Notes: a model not told the origin generated them from the sequence alone. A stretch of DNA of 64,000 nt from Methanobacterium veterum (GCF_000745485.1 NZ_KN050693.1:411995-475994), one strand, 5' to 3'. Counted from the first letter of the stretch, positions 28,192 through 38,095 are shown. Numbers and translations are program-made.

Positions 28192-28833
28192 ATGGAAGAT
28201 ACTCACAATCAGGAATACTGGAACGAAGCAGCCAAAGAAAAAGAATTTCCAACCCCTTTTAAAATTGAAGAGTTTGAAAAACATGTTTCAAAGGAAATAA
28301 ACATCTTAGATGTGGGCTGTGGCTATGGAAGGATTCTAAATGAACTTTACAGTAATGGTTTTAAGAATTTAACAGGTATTGATTACTCTAAGGGAATGGT
28401 AGAGCGAGGTTTAAATGAACACCCTTATTTAAATCTTATTAAAACTGATGGGGACAGTATACCATTTCCTGATAACAAATTTGATGCTGTGCTTCTTATT
28501 TCTGTGTTAACGTCCAATGTTAAAGATGAAGAACAGGAAAAACTGATTTCAGAAATCTTTAGAGTGCTTAAAGATGATGGGATTTTATATCTAACTGATT
28601 TTTTAATAAATTCGGATAAAAGAAATCTTGGGAGATACCAAAAATATGAAGATAAATATGGGATTTATGGTATTTTTGAACTTCCAGAGGGTGCAGTTTT
28701 AAGGCATCATACTGAAGAACATATTTTGAAATTAACAAATGATTTCAAAAAGATTGTATTTGAAAAAACAGTTTTTGACACCATGAACGGCCATAAATCA
28801 AATGGGTTTTATTATATTGGGAAAAAGAGATAA
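28192..28833 (+). CDS. Class I SAM-dependent methyltransferase
   Basis: A 213-residue protein with motif I ILDVGCGYGRILNEL near residue 40, motif II LTGIDYSKGMVERG, and FPDNKFDAVLLISVLTS (motif III/IV). The C-terminus is short and has a His-rich LRHHTEEHI. Substrate unknown. It is 26 bases after the MBL gene and probably the last gene of the PadR operon. Confidence 0.88.
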   Translation: MEDTHNQEYWNEAAKEKEFPTPFKIEEFEKHVSKEINILDVGCGYGRILNELYSNGFKNLTGIDYSKGMVERGLNEHPYLNLIKTDGDSIPFPDNKFDAVLLISVLTSNVKDEEQEKLISEIFRVLKDDGILYLTDFLINSDKRNLGRYQKYEDKYGIYGIFELPEGAVLRHHTEEHILKLTNDFKKIVFEKTVFDTMNGHKSNGFYYIGKKR

Positions 28834-28879
28834 TCGTGTTTAAATTAATTTTTTTATATGTTTTTTATTTTTAGATAAT

Positions 28880-29353
28880 TTAGCAGATGTATTCTTCAAT
28901 TATTCCATCATAGTTATTTGCACTTTCTACAATTGGGCCTTTAACTGCAAGGACGAATCCAATGTTACTTCCCCTGATGGATAATAATTTATCATTTTCT
29001 TTGACATCAAAGCATTCTGCTGTTTCTTCAGGCAGTTTTAAAATTCCATTTGTGTTGATCTTAACCCAGCAGTAATGTCTCCCTTTGTATTTAACACATT
29101 TTCCTTCCGGCAGCGAATAATCCTCAATGTCGGGGTAATCTGTTAATAATCCTTTCATTATGGACTGTTTTATTAAGTCTAATCTGGATACAACAAATCC
29201 TCCTGATGTTTTACTTCCAGATATAAGTATCAATTTTCCTTCTTTAAGCAGATCATACTCCAAAATAATTTCATCTGGAATTTTTATGTGTAGATCTCTG
29301 CTAATGGGTGACCATCCAAAAACGTATTTTCCTCCTTTATTTATTTGAGGCAA
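28880..29353 (-). CDS. Double AbrB-like (SpoVT/AbrB fold) protein
   Basis: A 157-residue protein that appears to contain two swapped-hairpin-like units: residues 12-50 (WSPISRDLHIKIPDEIILEYDLLKEGKLILISG) and 95-135 (VKINTNGILKLPEETAECFDVKENDKLLSIRG). Each has a strand, a helix and a D/E-G/D-K-L strand as in AbrB domains. DNA binding is not established for this arrangement. The start is TTG with AGGAG 8 bases upstream, only 2 bases after the stop of the HEAT gene, so translation is probably coupled. Confidence 0.7.
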   Translation of the reverse strand: MPQINKGGKYVFGWSPISRDLHIKIPDEIILEYDLLKEGKLILISGSKTSGGFVVSRLDLIKQSIMKGLLTDYPDIEDYSLPEGKCVKYKGRHYCWVKINTNGILKLPEETAECFDVKENDKLLSIRGSNIGFVLAVKGPIVESANNYDGIIEEYIC

Positions 29354-29355
29354 AT

Positions 29356-30021
29356 TTAATCTCCTTTTAAATTTTTTTCTATTGTTTTTATTGCTCCATT
29401 AGAATGGACCCTGGTCACATGATACTCATCATTTAATTTTGCCTTTAATTTTGGGATTGAGTTTTTAACCAGTTCTGGCCTACTTTTACCCATAACTCTG
29501 AAAAATTCTGGAGCTTCGCTGCGAACTCTTTTGTCTGTATCGTTTAATAGTTCTTCGTAAATATGAATGTAGTTTCTGAACAAATCTGGTTTTGCATTTC
29601 CTATATTTTCCGATGCCCATATCATACTAACACGAACTTTAGGGCATTGATCATCGTGTTTATCAATAAGTTTATCAAGGTGTTCCTCTATTAATTCTGG
29701 TTTTGCTCTACCAATCCATCCTAATGCAAAAAGAGCATATTCTCGTATCTGATCATTTGAATGGTTTATAAGGTTAAAAAGCCTTAAAATTGAATTTGTA
29801 TACCATTCTGGCTTCTTTCTACCGATTATACCTGCTGACCAGCAGGCATATGCGCATATCTCTTGATTTTCATGATATAATTTTTCAGTAAGATGTGATC
29901 TGTATTTTTCAACAATCAACGGATTTTTAGAAGCCTTGCGGGAAATTTTTTTAAATGCTTTTAATGATTCCATATCATTGGGGCTGTTTAAACTATTGAT
30001 TAAATTCAGTATATTTTCCAT
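29356..30021 (-). CDS. HEAT-repeat protein (221 aa)
   Basis: Alpha-helical repeats of about 37-40 residues with recurring GRKKPE / GRAKPELI / GNAKPDLF / GKSRPELV turns, a HEAT or PBS-lyase-like solenoid. No catalytic residue is visible. Similar proteins from methanogens act as protein-binding scaffolds. It lies between a cupin gene and the AbrB-like gene on the same strand. Confidence 0.8.
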   Translation of the reverse strand: MENILNLINSLNSPNDMESLKAFKKISRKASKNPLIVEKYRSHLTEKLYHENQEICAYACWSAGIIGRKKPEWYTNSILRLFNLINHSNDQIREYALFALGWIGRAKPELIEEHLDKLIDKHDDQCPKVRVSMIWASENIGNAKPDLFRNYIHIYEELLNDTDKRVRSEAPEFFRVMGKSRPELVKNSIPKLKAKLNDEYHVTRVHSNGAIKTIEKNLKGD

Positions 30022-30117
30022 AAAATAATACCTGCAACATAATGCATTTTTAATTCAATTTTTTAATTGGAACAGTATTCCTAAACAATAGCTGAAAATA
30101 AAAAATGTAGATAACAT

Positions 30118-30456
30118 TTATTCAGGGATATAATCTTCTCGAACCGGCGAAAATATTTCAACAGCAACTGAATCTTCAATTGTCTCTGCACCGTGCTCTG
30201 CATCGCCTGGAATTGCCCAGCTGTCGCCAGGTTTTATATCATGCCTTTCGCCGTTGATAATCAGTATTATGTGGCCCGATACGAGGTAGCCAGTCTGCTC
30301 TTCAGGGTGGCTGTGTGCAGGTAGTATTTTTCCTTTTTCTAATTTAAATTCAGTTAAAAGTGTATTATCTCCATAAACCAGTGTTTTTCGTTCTATTCCG
30401 TCAAAAACTTTAATATAATCATCTTCACTTGTTTTTCCAATTTTATATGTCTTCAT
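30118..30456 (-). CDS. Cupin domain protein
   Basis: A 112-residue single-domain cupin with the first metal motif HSHPEEQTGYLVSGHIIL and the second motif PGDSWAIPGDAEHGAE; the His and Glu ligands are present. Such small cupins bind metals and may isomerise sugars or act as sensors. GGGGAATAAAC precedes the ATG. It lies between two HEAT-repeat genes in the same orientation. Confidence 0.88.
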   Translation of the reverse strand: MKTYKIGKTSEDDYIKVFDGIERKTLVYGDNTLLTEFKLEKGKILPAHSHPEEQTGYLVSGHIILIINGERHDIKPGDSWAIPGDAEHGAETIEDSVAVEIFSPVREDYIPE

Positions 30457-30491
30457 GTTTATTCCCCATGTGTTACAAATTTCTGGATGTC

Positions 30492-31298
30492 TTAAAGATT
30501 TTCAAGATTTATCAACGCATTTTTTGCTGCCTTTTTAATTTCAGGGTGATCATTCTTTTCTAATTTACAAAGAGCATCCATAACATCCTGGTTGTTGATA
30601 TTTATCTGGCCTAGTGTTCTTGCAGATTCCCAGATAATTGCAGCGTCATAATCTCTTTCTAAAATATTTAGCAGTGGCGGCAGTGCTTTAGAACTATGTT
30701 TAAATCCACTTAAAGACCTGATTACTTTCCACAAGGTAATTTCATTATTTGAACCAAGGCTATTAAGCAGTACAGGCAGTGCACTCCTGTCACCTGTCTT
30801 AGCGGCTATTCCTCCTAAAGCATCAACTGCCTGCTGTGAGATATAATCATCCTGTTTTTCTATTACTTCAATTAAATAGGGTGTGGCAGGTTTTCCAATC
30901 TTTATAATTGTCCTTGCAGCCATATCGCGTGCCAGTGGAAAACTTTTCTTGTTAAAATATTTTTCTGGTAGTTCTCTTTCCTGATTATTTCCAATCTGGC
31001 CCAATAATTTGATTAATGGAGGAACTGCTGATTCGCCCATTTTCCCCAACGCTTCAGACATTGCAATTCGTGAATAAAGTGCTTTCTCTTTCTTTAAAGA
31101 ATTACATAGTGTTAATATCCCTTTTTTATCTCTTCTATTTCCTAATATAGTCGCAGCAATCGTTCTTTCTTGGGGATTATTGCTGTTTAACATTTCAATT
31201 AAACGTTCTGCATCAAATTCAATACATGGTTCAAGTTCTTCTGATGAAATCTGCCCTCTTTTTTTCCTACTTTGTTTCTTTTTATCTTCAGTTATCAT
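30492..31298 (-). CDS. HEAT-repeat protein (268 aa)
   Basis: A helical solenoid with at least five HEAT repeats (for example ERTIAATILGNRRDKKGILTL, RDMAARTIIKIGKPATPYLI, QQAVDALGGIAAKTGDRSALPVLL). The N-terminal 30 residues are basic (KKKQSRKKRGQ), which might contact nucleic acid. It starts 16 bases after a RimJ-type acetyltransferase and belongs to the same run of minus-strand genes. Confidence 0.8.
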   Translation of the reverse strand: MITEDKKKQSRKKRGQISSEELEPCIEFDAERLIEMLNSNNPQERTIAATILGNRRDKKGILTLCNSLKKEKALYSRIAMSEALGKMGESAVPPLIKLLGQIGNNQERELPEKYFNKKSFPLARDMAARTIIKIGKPATPYLIEVIEKQDDYISQQAVDALGGIAAKTGDRSALPVLLNSLGSNNEITLWKVIRSLSGFKHSSKALPPLLNILERDYDAAIIWESARTLGQININNQDVMDALCKLEKNDHPEIKKAAKNALINLENL

Positions 31299-31314
31299 GT
31301 ACTCTCATTATTAT

Positions 31315-31884
31315 TTATTTCAACTGCTTCCATTCTTTCCGGAGTAATGCGTAAATATGCTCGCTCCAGTACCTGTTGTTCCAGTACCCATATTCTCTGA
31401 GGGTCCCTTCTTTTCTAAAGCCAAGCTTTTCAAGTACATTAATGGATCTTGATGCTTCAGGGACAACATATGCTTCAATACGGTTTAAAAGTGTTTCTTT
31501 AAATCCAAATCGGATCACTTCTTTCAATGCTTCAGTAGCGTATCCTTTTCCCCAATATCCGTGGCCTAACTCGTATCCAATTTCTCCTCTAGAGCTTCTT
31601 TTGATCCATGTGTTAAAACCACAGGTCCCAATAAGGGTATTATCTTCTTTTCGTATTATTGCCCATCTAATACCCTCTTTGTTTTTAAAAAGGTTGTTTA
31701 AAAAGTTAATCATATATGTGGCCTGTTCAATATTTACAAAAGAGTTCATATTCATATATTTTGTAACTTCATCATCAGACCAGAACTTAAATAATGTTTC
31801 TGCATCTTTTTTGGTCATTTTGCGTAAAATTAATCTTTCTGTAGATAGTTTCGGAAATCCTGGTCTTATTCTCAAGTTTTTCAT
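31315..31884 (-). CDS. RimJ/RimL-type N-acetyltransferase
   Basis: A 189-residue GNAT protein: LSTERLILRKMTKKDAETLF at the N-terminus, GTCGFNTW, GYELGHGYWGKGYATEALKEVIRFGF as the acetyl-CoA site, and ASRSINVLEKLGFRKEGTLREY as the C-terminal motif. These enzymes acetylate N-termini of ribosomal proteins or small amines. The start is unclear: GAGGG directly abuts the ATG at 31884, whereas a TTG four codons in has better spacing. First gene of the minus-strand HEAT/cupin run. Confidence 0.9.
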   Translation of the reverse strand: MKNLRIRPGFPKLSTERLILRKMTKKDAETLFKFWSDDEVTKYMNMNSFVNIEQATYMINFLNNLFKNKEGIRWAIIRKEDNTLIGTCGFNTWIKRSSRGEIGYELGHGYWGKGYATEALKEVIRFGFKETLLNRIEAYVVPEASRSINVLEKLGFRKEGTLREYGYWNNRYWSEHIYALLRKEWKQLK

Positions 31885-32041
31885 CCCTCATGCTTTATAA
31901 AATTCATCAATTTAAAAATTAATCTGTGTATATTTATTGATTTTAACCTATAGAAATTTATTGATGGAACTTAAACTAGTTAAATCTTACTATTTTTTTG
32001 CTTCTCCTAATATTTTTGATATATAATCTGATTTAACATCT

Positions 32042-32671
32042 TTATTTCATGATTTTTCCAACAATACTGGCCATTACATGGCCGAGTTTAACATGTTCCC
32101 CGACATCCAGATGAATTCCATCCAAGTCGCTTGCTACAACCACTTCTGAAGAGTCTAAGAAATGAACATTATGCTCTTCAGCTACCTGCTTGTAATATTT
32201 GCCTAATAGATTTGATTTAGTTTTTCCACTTTCAAATTCCTCAGCAAAATTGGATAGTTCTGTAATTATTGGCGGAGCAACTAATAATATTTCTGGTGCA
32301 TTTTCGTGGGGACCTGCTTCACTTTTAAGGATTAGATCCACCAGAACACGGATACTACGGGCAATTTCTGTAGCAGAAAGAGAAAAGCGGGTTTTAAGGT
32401 CATTGGTGCCTAAAAATAATATTACAAGATCAACTGGTCTATGGGATGCAAGACATGGTATAAGGTATTTCATTCCATTCTTATAACCCCCATGTAGTGG
32501 GTCGTCCCATAATGTTGTTCTACCATTCAGTCCTTCTTCAATTACAAAATAATTGCTGCCTAAATCGTTCCTTAAAACTCCTGGCCATCGTTTATCTCTT
32601 GCAATACGCTTACCATTTGAAGGATCATAGCCCCATGTAAGTGAATCACCGTAACAAAGAATAGTTTTCAT
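32042..32671 (-). CDS. SGNH/GDSL-family esterase
   Basis: A 209-residue hydrolase with block I ILCYGDSLTWGYDPSNG (catalytic Ser), block III LGTNDLKTRF and block V DGIHLD (Asp/His). It resembles the aryl-esterase/acetylxylan-esterase-like group of SGNH enzymes, including a conserved GLNGRTT. GAGGAC lies 7 bases upstream of the ATG at 32671, so the longer in-frame start is not used. No signal peptide, hence cytosolic. Confidence 0.9.
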   Translation of the reverse strand: MKTILCYGDSLTWGYDPSNGKRIARDKRWPGVLRNDLGSNYFVIEEGLNGRTTLWDDPLHGGYKNGMKYLIPCLASHRPVDLVILFLGTNDLKTRFSLSATEIARSIRVLVDLILKSEAGPHENAPEILLVAPPIITELSNFAEEFESGKTKSNLLGKYYKQVAEEHNVHFLDSSEVVVASDLDGIHLDVGEHVKLGHVMASIVGKIMK

Positions 32672-32749
32672 AAATAGTCCTCTGTTGTTTTTATATTTAT
32701 AAATCACATAAATAGTTCATTTTTATAAATTCAAATATTAATATGGAAA

Positions 32750-33640
32750 TTACAGTGATAACATATGCTTTATATATTTTCCAGCATTTCGGGTGGCATT
32801 TTGCCCTTCTTCAATACATGATGAAAAAATCTGAAAACTGTGAAACATGTCTTTCCAGAGTTCAAAAGTCACTTCAACATTGGAATCAATTGCTTTTTCA
32901 TAAAATTTTATAATATCGTCCAGGAGCAGTTCATGGCTGCCGACCTGAATCATTATGGGCGGTAATCCATGTAAATCTGCATAAAGGGGTGAAGCTAAAG
33001 GCTGAGTTAGGCTGTTACCCTTTAAATAGATTTTCCTTGATTTTTCAAGCCTTTCTTGGGTAATCCAGTCTTTTCCTTTATTTGTTACCATGGAATGACC
33101 TTCAAATAGCATATCAACCAGGGGTGACATGCATACTGCAGCTCTTGGAAGCTCAACTTCATTATCTCGTAGAGATAAAAGCGTAGATAACGCTAAAGTT
33201 CCACCAGCAGATATTCCTGCAATAACAATTTGGGAGGCTTCTATTCCATTCTTTAAGAGCCATAAATATGACATTAGGCAGTCTTCTACAGCATCAGGAA
33301 ATTTATATTCTGGTGCAAGCCTGTAATCAATGCTAAAAACACAAAAACCTGATGCACGAGATAGTTTCCCGCACAAGTCAAGGTGATCCTTTGTAGAGCC
33401 TGTTGTAAAGCTGCCTCCATGGAAAAACAGTATTATATGGTCATCTTGAGCATTTTCAGCACAGATTTTAAATCCAGGGATATCACTGACGTTTTGAATT
33501 TTCACATTAAGCTCATGTTTAGAACTGAATTTAAGATACAGCTGTTCAAAATCTTTTCTTAGCTGAAATATATTTCCCTGACTTAAAGAAATATTTTTGT
33601 TTATTGTGTCCAATACTTCTTCCGCTTGTTTATTGCTCAT
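32750..33640 (-). CDS. Alpha/beta hydrolase, hormone-sensitive-lipase family
   Basis: A 296-residue esterase with the HGGSFTTGS oxyanion motif, IAGISAGGTLA nucleophile elbow, an Asp in SHELLLDD and the catalytic His in DMFHSFQIF. HSL-family enzymes cleave short-chain esters. It is divergent from the second PadR gene across a 207-base region containing a palindrome, so it may be that regulator's target. Confidence 0.9.
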   Translation of the reverse strand: MSNKQAEEVLDTINKNISLSQGNIFQLRKDFEQLYLKFSSKHELNVKIQNVSDIPGFKICAENAQDDHIILFFHGGSFTTGSTKDHLDLCGKLSRASGFCVFSIDYRLAPEYKFPDAVEDCLMSYLWLLKNGIEASQIVIAGISAGGTLALSTLLSLRDNEVELPRAAVCMSPLVDMLFEGHSMVTNKGKDWITQERLEKSRKIYLKGNSLTQPLASPLYADLHGLPPIMIQVGSHELLLDDIIKFYEKAIDSNVEVTFELWKDMFHSFQIFSSCIEEGQNATRNAGKYIKHMLSL

Positions 33641-33803
33641 GATAACCCCTTTCTAAGTAAAACATGTATCTATTAGATTTTAAAATTTAATATAATTAAT
33701 TTGAATTTAATTTAAAAAATACTTTTCAGTTATCTCACTATCTGTGAATATTTAAAAAATTATATAAAATCGCTATATCAAACCATTAGTATCAAAAAGT
33801 GAT

Positions 33804-33820
33804 ATATCAAATTTTGATAT
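33804..33820 (+). promoter_or_regulatory. Palindrome upstream of second padR
   Basis: ATATCAAA-T-TTTGATAT, a perfect 8-bp dyad around one base, 28 bases before the padR start. Related ATATCAAA and GTATCAAA half-sites occur just upstream at about 33775 and 33789. Likely an autoregulatory site shared with the divergent esterase gene. Confidence 0.6.
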
Positions 33821-33847
33821 TTCACAGGGAATAAAGGAGTTAATTTC

Positions 33848-34243
33848 ATGGAAGAACATATGCAGATCTTTAAAAGTTTGTCTAAATATGAAAGAAAACT
33901 TATTAAAGGTTTAATGAAAGGTTTCAGCAATATTATGATTTTATGGCTTATTAACAAAAAGAGGATGCATGGATATGAGATAATGACTGCACTTAGTAAT
34001 TCTAACCCCTATGATAATAAAATGCCAAGTACCAGTAAGATTTATCCAGTACTGCATGATTTAGAAAAGAATGGACTAATAAAAGGATCTTGGGAGCATC
34101 AAGGAAAAAGAAAGGTAAAATGTTATGTAATAACTGATGAAGGTAAAAATTTCATTTTAAGCTTCAAAAAACTCTCTGACCATGCTAAAAAGGATCATGC
34201 TAACCTATGGACAGAATTTCAAGAATATATGGGTTCTATTTAA
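33848..34243 (+). CDS. PadR family transcriptional regulator (short form)
   Basis: A 131-residue winged-helix protein: MILWLINKKRMHGYEIMTALSN, then STSKIYPVLHDLEKNGLIKGSWEHQGKRKVKCYVITDEGK. This is the short PadR type with only one extra C-terminal helix for dimerisation. GGAG lies 9 bases before the ATG. Divergent from the HSL-type esterase. Confidence 0.9.
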   Translation: MEEHMQIFKSLSKYERKLIKGLMKGFSNIMILWLINKKRMHGYEIMTALSNSNPYDNKMPSTSKIYPVLHDLEKNGLIKGSWEHQGKRKVKCYVITDEGKNFILSFKKLSDHAKKDHANLWTEFQEYMGSI

Positions 34244-34392
34244 CATATAGTCAAAAATTAAAATTGGCGAACGGTATTTTCAATTTCACTTATGAATCAT
34301 AATTTGGGGTAAAAATGCCATCAAATAATTCTAAAGATAATTTCCATATGCTCTCATTACTTTTTTATTAAGGTAAGTGGATATATAAGATC

Positions 34393-35559
34393 ATGATAAA
34401 GGGCAAGGAAGCCTACCTCAAAAGGCTCACAGCAAACATCAACATGAAATCAGTTGATGTAGGAAAAGAACTCGATGGAACTACACCGCCTTCAGTCTTC
34501 ATTGGGAGCTGGAATTATCCTAAAGTGTATGCCGGCCCAATGATTGCACCAATGCAGGGCGATATATCTATTATGGACAGTCCTGAGTCATGGATTCCAA
34601 ACCAGACAACTCAGGAAGAGATCATAGGCTACAGGTTGAATTTAGTACGCGGTAAACAAACTGTAGGGATACAGGACTTTAATAATTCGTTTGTTGAAAA
34701 ATTGCAGGAGATTTCCCTTGCATCCACTTCAATTGAAAGCGAGGCTGAATTTGGGAGTCGCCCTAAGGGTCTTTCATTCAGCGATGAAACCGCCCCACAC
34801 GGTCCAAGTGCTTTAATTGAAAAATTTGACATAGATGCAGTTAAATGGGACCGCCAGCTGGAAAAAGTGTACTACGACACTGATTTTAAGGCAGCTGCAG
34901 CCACAGTTGACCTCCACAGCAAAGGGGTTCCCTTTTCAAGTATCCAGAAGGCATTTTCTGTGGGAACAATGGGGGTTGAAAAAAACAGGAAATTAGTCCC
35001 TACACGGTGGTCAATTACAGCCTGTGATACAATTATAGCAGATAATTTGCTTCGAGAAGTCCGGCATTATGATATACTGGATACTTACAGAGTATATGAA
35101 TTCAGCAGCCTCAACAATTATTATGCTGTGTTGTTACTCCCAATGGAATGGCAGTATGAATGGATCGAAGCGTTCATGCATGTTATGGGCCGTGAAGAGC
35201 TCATATTTGCAGATCACGAATTAAACGGTGGTAAAAAAGAATATTCATGTGTAGGTGGATGCTATTATACTTGTAAGATGGCAATCCTGGAAGCCCTTGC
35301 CCGTGAGAAGAAACAGGCCGGCGCTATAGTACTGAGGGAAGCTTATAATGGATATGTCCCTCTGGGAGTTTTCAACGTCAGGGAAAATGTAAGGAGTGCA
35401 ATGAGTGAAATCCCAAGGGAATTTGAAGACATGAAAACAGCCCTTGCTTATATTGAAAGTAAATTAAAGCTCCCTATGGATAAATTCAAAGAAACAAGTA
35501 CTTTGCTTCAGGATTTGATGAGGTCCAGGCAGATGACGCTGGATAACTTTTTCAGGTAA
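34393..35559 (+). CDS. nreA: Archaeal DNA repair protein NreA
   Basis: A 388-residue Nre-family protein (DUF650/DUF651) with characteristic segments [55 protein letters not shown] and [11 protein letters not shown]. The C-terminus QMTLDNFF is a PCNA-interacting peptide (Q-x-x-L-x-x-FF), as known for NreA, which acts with PCNA in repair. Many NreA proteins carry an N-terminal zinc motif; none is present here. An in-frame ORF of 18 codons (34315-34371, ribosome site GGGGT) ends at TAA 21 bases before this start, so the native N-terminus may be interrupted. Codon use looks more GC-rich than its neighbours. Confidence 0.88.
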   Translation: MIKGKEAYLKRLTANINMKSVDVGKELDGTTPPSVFIGSWNYPKVYAGPMIAPMQGDISIMDSPESWIPNQTTQEEIIGYRLNLVRGKQTVGIQDFNNSFVEKLQEISLASTSIESEAEFGSRPKGLSFSDETAPHGPSALIEKFDIDAVKWDRQLEKVYYDTDFKAAAATVDLHSKGVPFSSIQKAFSVGTMGVEKNRKLVPTRWSITACDTIIADNLLREVRHYDILDTYRVYEFSSLNNYYAVLLLPMEWQYEWIEAFMHVMGREELIFADHELNGGKKEYSCVGGCYYTCKMAILEALAREKKQAGAIVLREAYNGYVPLGVFNVRENVRSAMSEIPREFEDMKTALAYIESKLKLPMDKFKETSTLLQDLMRSRQMTLDNFFR

Positions 35560-35787
35560 TTTTAATTTAATTGATAGGTCCCACCAATTTCAAGGGGCAC
35601 AAATTCGATATCTGACTTTTTTTTAAATATTTTTTTGAATTTGGAATTTGATGGTGAGTTTAAATAATGTAATCTATAGGAAGGGTGTCACTATATGCCC
35701 TAGTTCTGTAAAATAGTTTTAAATCCTTAAAATAATATAAAAAAAGAAATAATTAGAATTCAGCAAAAGTGCTGAATATATTTCAAT

Positions 35788-37394
35788 TTACTGGTAGTTT
35801 AAGGGATATTTTCCTGTTTTGAACTTGAAAGTATAAGCTGCCGCTAAATTGTTGTTAAAATTGTCTTTTATTGCTGTTTTTGGAATGTAAATTTGGTACC
35901 ATGTGTATGGGTATCTTTTTGAGCTCATTTTGATGTAAAGTGTATTTCCTTTGATTGCTTTGCTGATTACGGCAGTTTTCCCTGTTTTCATGTTTTTAAC
36001 ATAGATTTTTGACCAGTATGTGCTTGCTTTTATGTTCTCGTTGAATTTAATTGAGATAGTGGCTGTTCTTGAAAATCCTGTTGCATTGTTTTTAGGATTT
36101 GTTGAACTCACTTTAGGTGGGATTTTATCTATAATTTTAATCAATTTAGATACTTGTTGAGAATTAACTATAGCTGAAACGTTAGCTGTGCCCCCTAATG
36201 CGCTTTTTAATGTAGATTGTGCTATTCCCTTAACAGTATAAGCTTTCGCGCTTACAGTTCCGAGGTTAGTAGTAAAAGCCACTGGTATTCCATTTGGTAA
36301 ATATGATTCTGTATGGAGTGTTCCATAATTGTCATACCTTAAATCTGCAGTTATCTTAGAGTTGGTATTAATTGGAACAGAGCTTGAATTTGTGTTTACT
36401 TTGAGTACGAACCATTTGTTAATGGTAAATCCACCTATTCCAGTAGGCTTATTATTGTTTCCCCACCAGTTTAGTTCTGCATTTGTTGTTCCACCAGTAT
36501 TACGAACAATAGATCCTCCCATTCTGCATGTATTTTCAGTAATCTGATTGAAGTTAGCGGTTAAGTTACCTTTACTGTAAATAGCACCACCGTTATAAGC
36601 GGCATTGTTATATGTGAAAGCACTGTTAAAGACATTTAAGGTGCCTATGTTGTGAATAGCACCACCAGTATCGCCAGTTGCTTTATTACCTGTGAATACA
36701 CTTCTAGTTATAGTACAAGTACCTGAAGTGGCAATAGCACCACCAGAATACGCAGTGTTATTTACGAAAGTACAGCCAGTAATAGTTAATGTAGCAGTGT
36801 TAGAGATAGCACGTGTGTTATTTATGAAAGTACATCCAGTAACCGCACAGGTGCCCATATTACAGTAAATTGCCTCATTATTATATTTAAAAATACAGTC
36901 TTTGATAGTTAGAGTATCTTCACATACATTATCAGTTGAAATAGTGCCTCTTGTTCCTACAGGATTTCCATTTGTAATTGTTAAATTCTGGATTACTATA
37001 TTTAAGTTTGGCATTGATTCTTCTCTAGGGTACTTTTGAATCTTGAATATTTGTGCACTATTGTCTCCATTTATGATAGTGCCGCTTTTACTTTGTCCTG
37101 TTATAGTCATGCTCTTGTTAATTATGATCTTGGTGTTGCCAGACCCTCTGTAAACTCCATTTGCTATATTTACAGTCCCACCATCTGATACGGTTCCTGT
37201 CGCGTTTGCAATTGTTAATTTCGCGGTTTTCCAGGAGAGACCGTCATTTGCATCGTTTCCATGTGAACCGTTCACGTAAATGACTGATGAACTGGCAGAA
37301 ACTGCATTAACTGCTGATAATGTTATGAAAGTTAAGCTGAATAAAAAAACTAATATTATAAACTTGCTCGTGTATTTATGCCTTATTTTCCCAT
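35788..37394 (-). CDS. Adhesin-like beta-helix protein, start region disrupted
   Basis: The uninterrupted frame (from GTG 37275) gives 495 residues: a right-handed parallel beta-helix (PMP-type repeats with SGGAI, TGGAI, NGGAIY and NxxxNxxA turns, about 60-280), then a bacterial Ig-like/SbsA-type C-terminal domain (PPKVSSTNPKNNATG...). Upstream in the same frame lies a clear signal peptide (KYTSKFIILVFLFSLTFITL then SAVNAVSA), but without a start codon. The only ATG with a ribosome site (GGGGAT, ATG at 37392-37394) is one base out of frame at a run of four A (37386-37389 on the plus strand as T). One extra A would join them. Such adhesin-like surface proteins are common in Methanobacteriales. 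Confidence 0.8.
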
Positions 37395-37558
37395 TAATTT
37401 TATCTATCCCCTTTTGTGTCTTAGAAAATAATTAGCAAATTATTACTAAATGGAGATATTAACATTAAATTGTTATTTAAAATTTACTATTTAATTTAAT
37501 TGTTTTAAGGGGGATGAGAGTGATCAAATGTTTTAAAGCAATGTTAAAAATCATTTTA

Positions 37559-38095
37559 TCAATATTTTGGTTTTACAGGGACATAGAAATCAATTTCTGA
37601 TTCGGGATTATCTAGTCCAAAGAACCGGTCTTTATCATATGCTAATGCCATGTATGGATGAGCTTCATGGTAATCTGAGTTTGGGAGCCATTCATTCCAG
37701 ATGTGTTCTCCCCCTTGAGACATTTTTTCTCCTTTAAATGTGAAGACAGCATACTTTGTCATTGGGAATGTTTTACAAAACATTTCAAGGGGCATTTCTT
37801 CTATTTCCCTTACTTCAACTCCAACATAAACGTAAAATTTCCCAGTTTCTTTATAATCTTCAGGTTGAAGATGAACTTCATAGGCCAGGTCATTAACTAT
37901 TTTTTTTTGGAGTATATCTCCATATTTCTCACATAACTTATAGAAACGGTTCCACAGCAATCCTATTTCATTTTCTACACTCCATTCTTCATTAGAATGA
38001 AATGGATCGCCATAATAAACACATCCTATTAATTTAAGCATTTTTAAACCAGTAATTTCCACCTTTAAAGGCTTTAAAGATTTATTTGAGGCCAT
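37559..38095 (-). CDS. GyrI-like effector-binding domain protein
   Basis: A 178-residue protein with the GyrI/AraC-E-binding fold: KMLKLIGCVYYGD near the start, WNRFYKLCEKYG, YVYVGVEV and the C-terminal IWNEWLPNSDYHE...DFYVPV. Stand-alone GyrI-like proteins bind hydrophobic or cationic ligands or act as hydrolases of some toxins. It is next to a gene with a second GyrI-like domain fused to TrmO. Confidence 0.85.
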   Translation of the reverse strand: MASNKSLKPLKVEITGLKMLKLIGCVYYGDPFHSNEEWSVENEIGLLWNRFYKLCEKYGDILQKKIVNDLAYEVHLQPEDYKETGKFYVYVGVEVREIEEMPLEMFCKTFPMTKYAVFTFKGEKMSQGGEHIWNEWLPNSDYHEAHPYMALAYDKDRFFGLDNPESEIDFYVPVKPKY

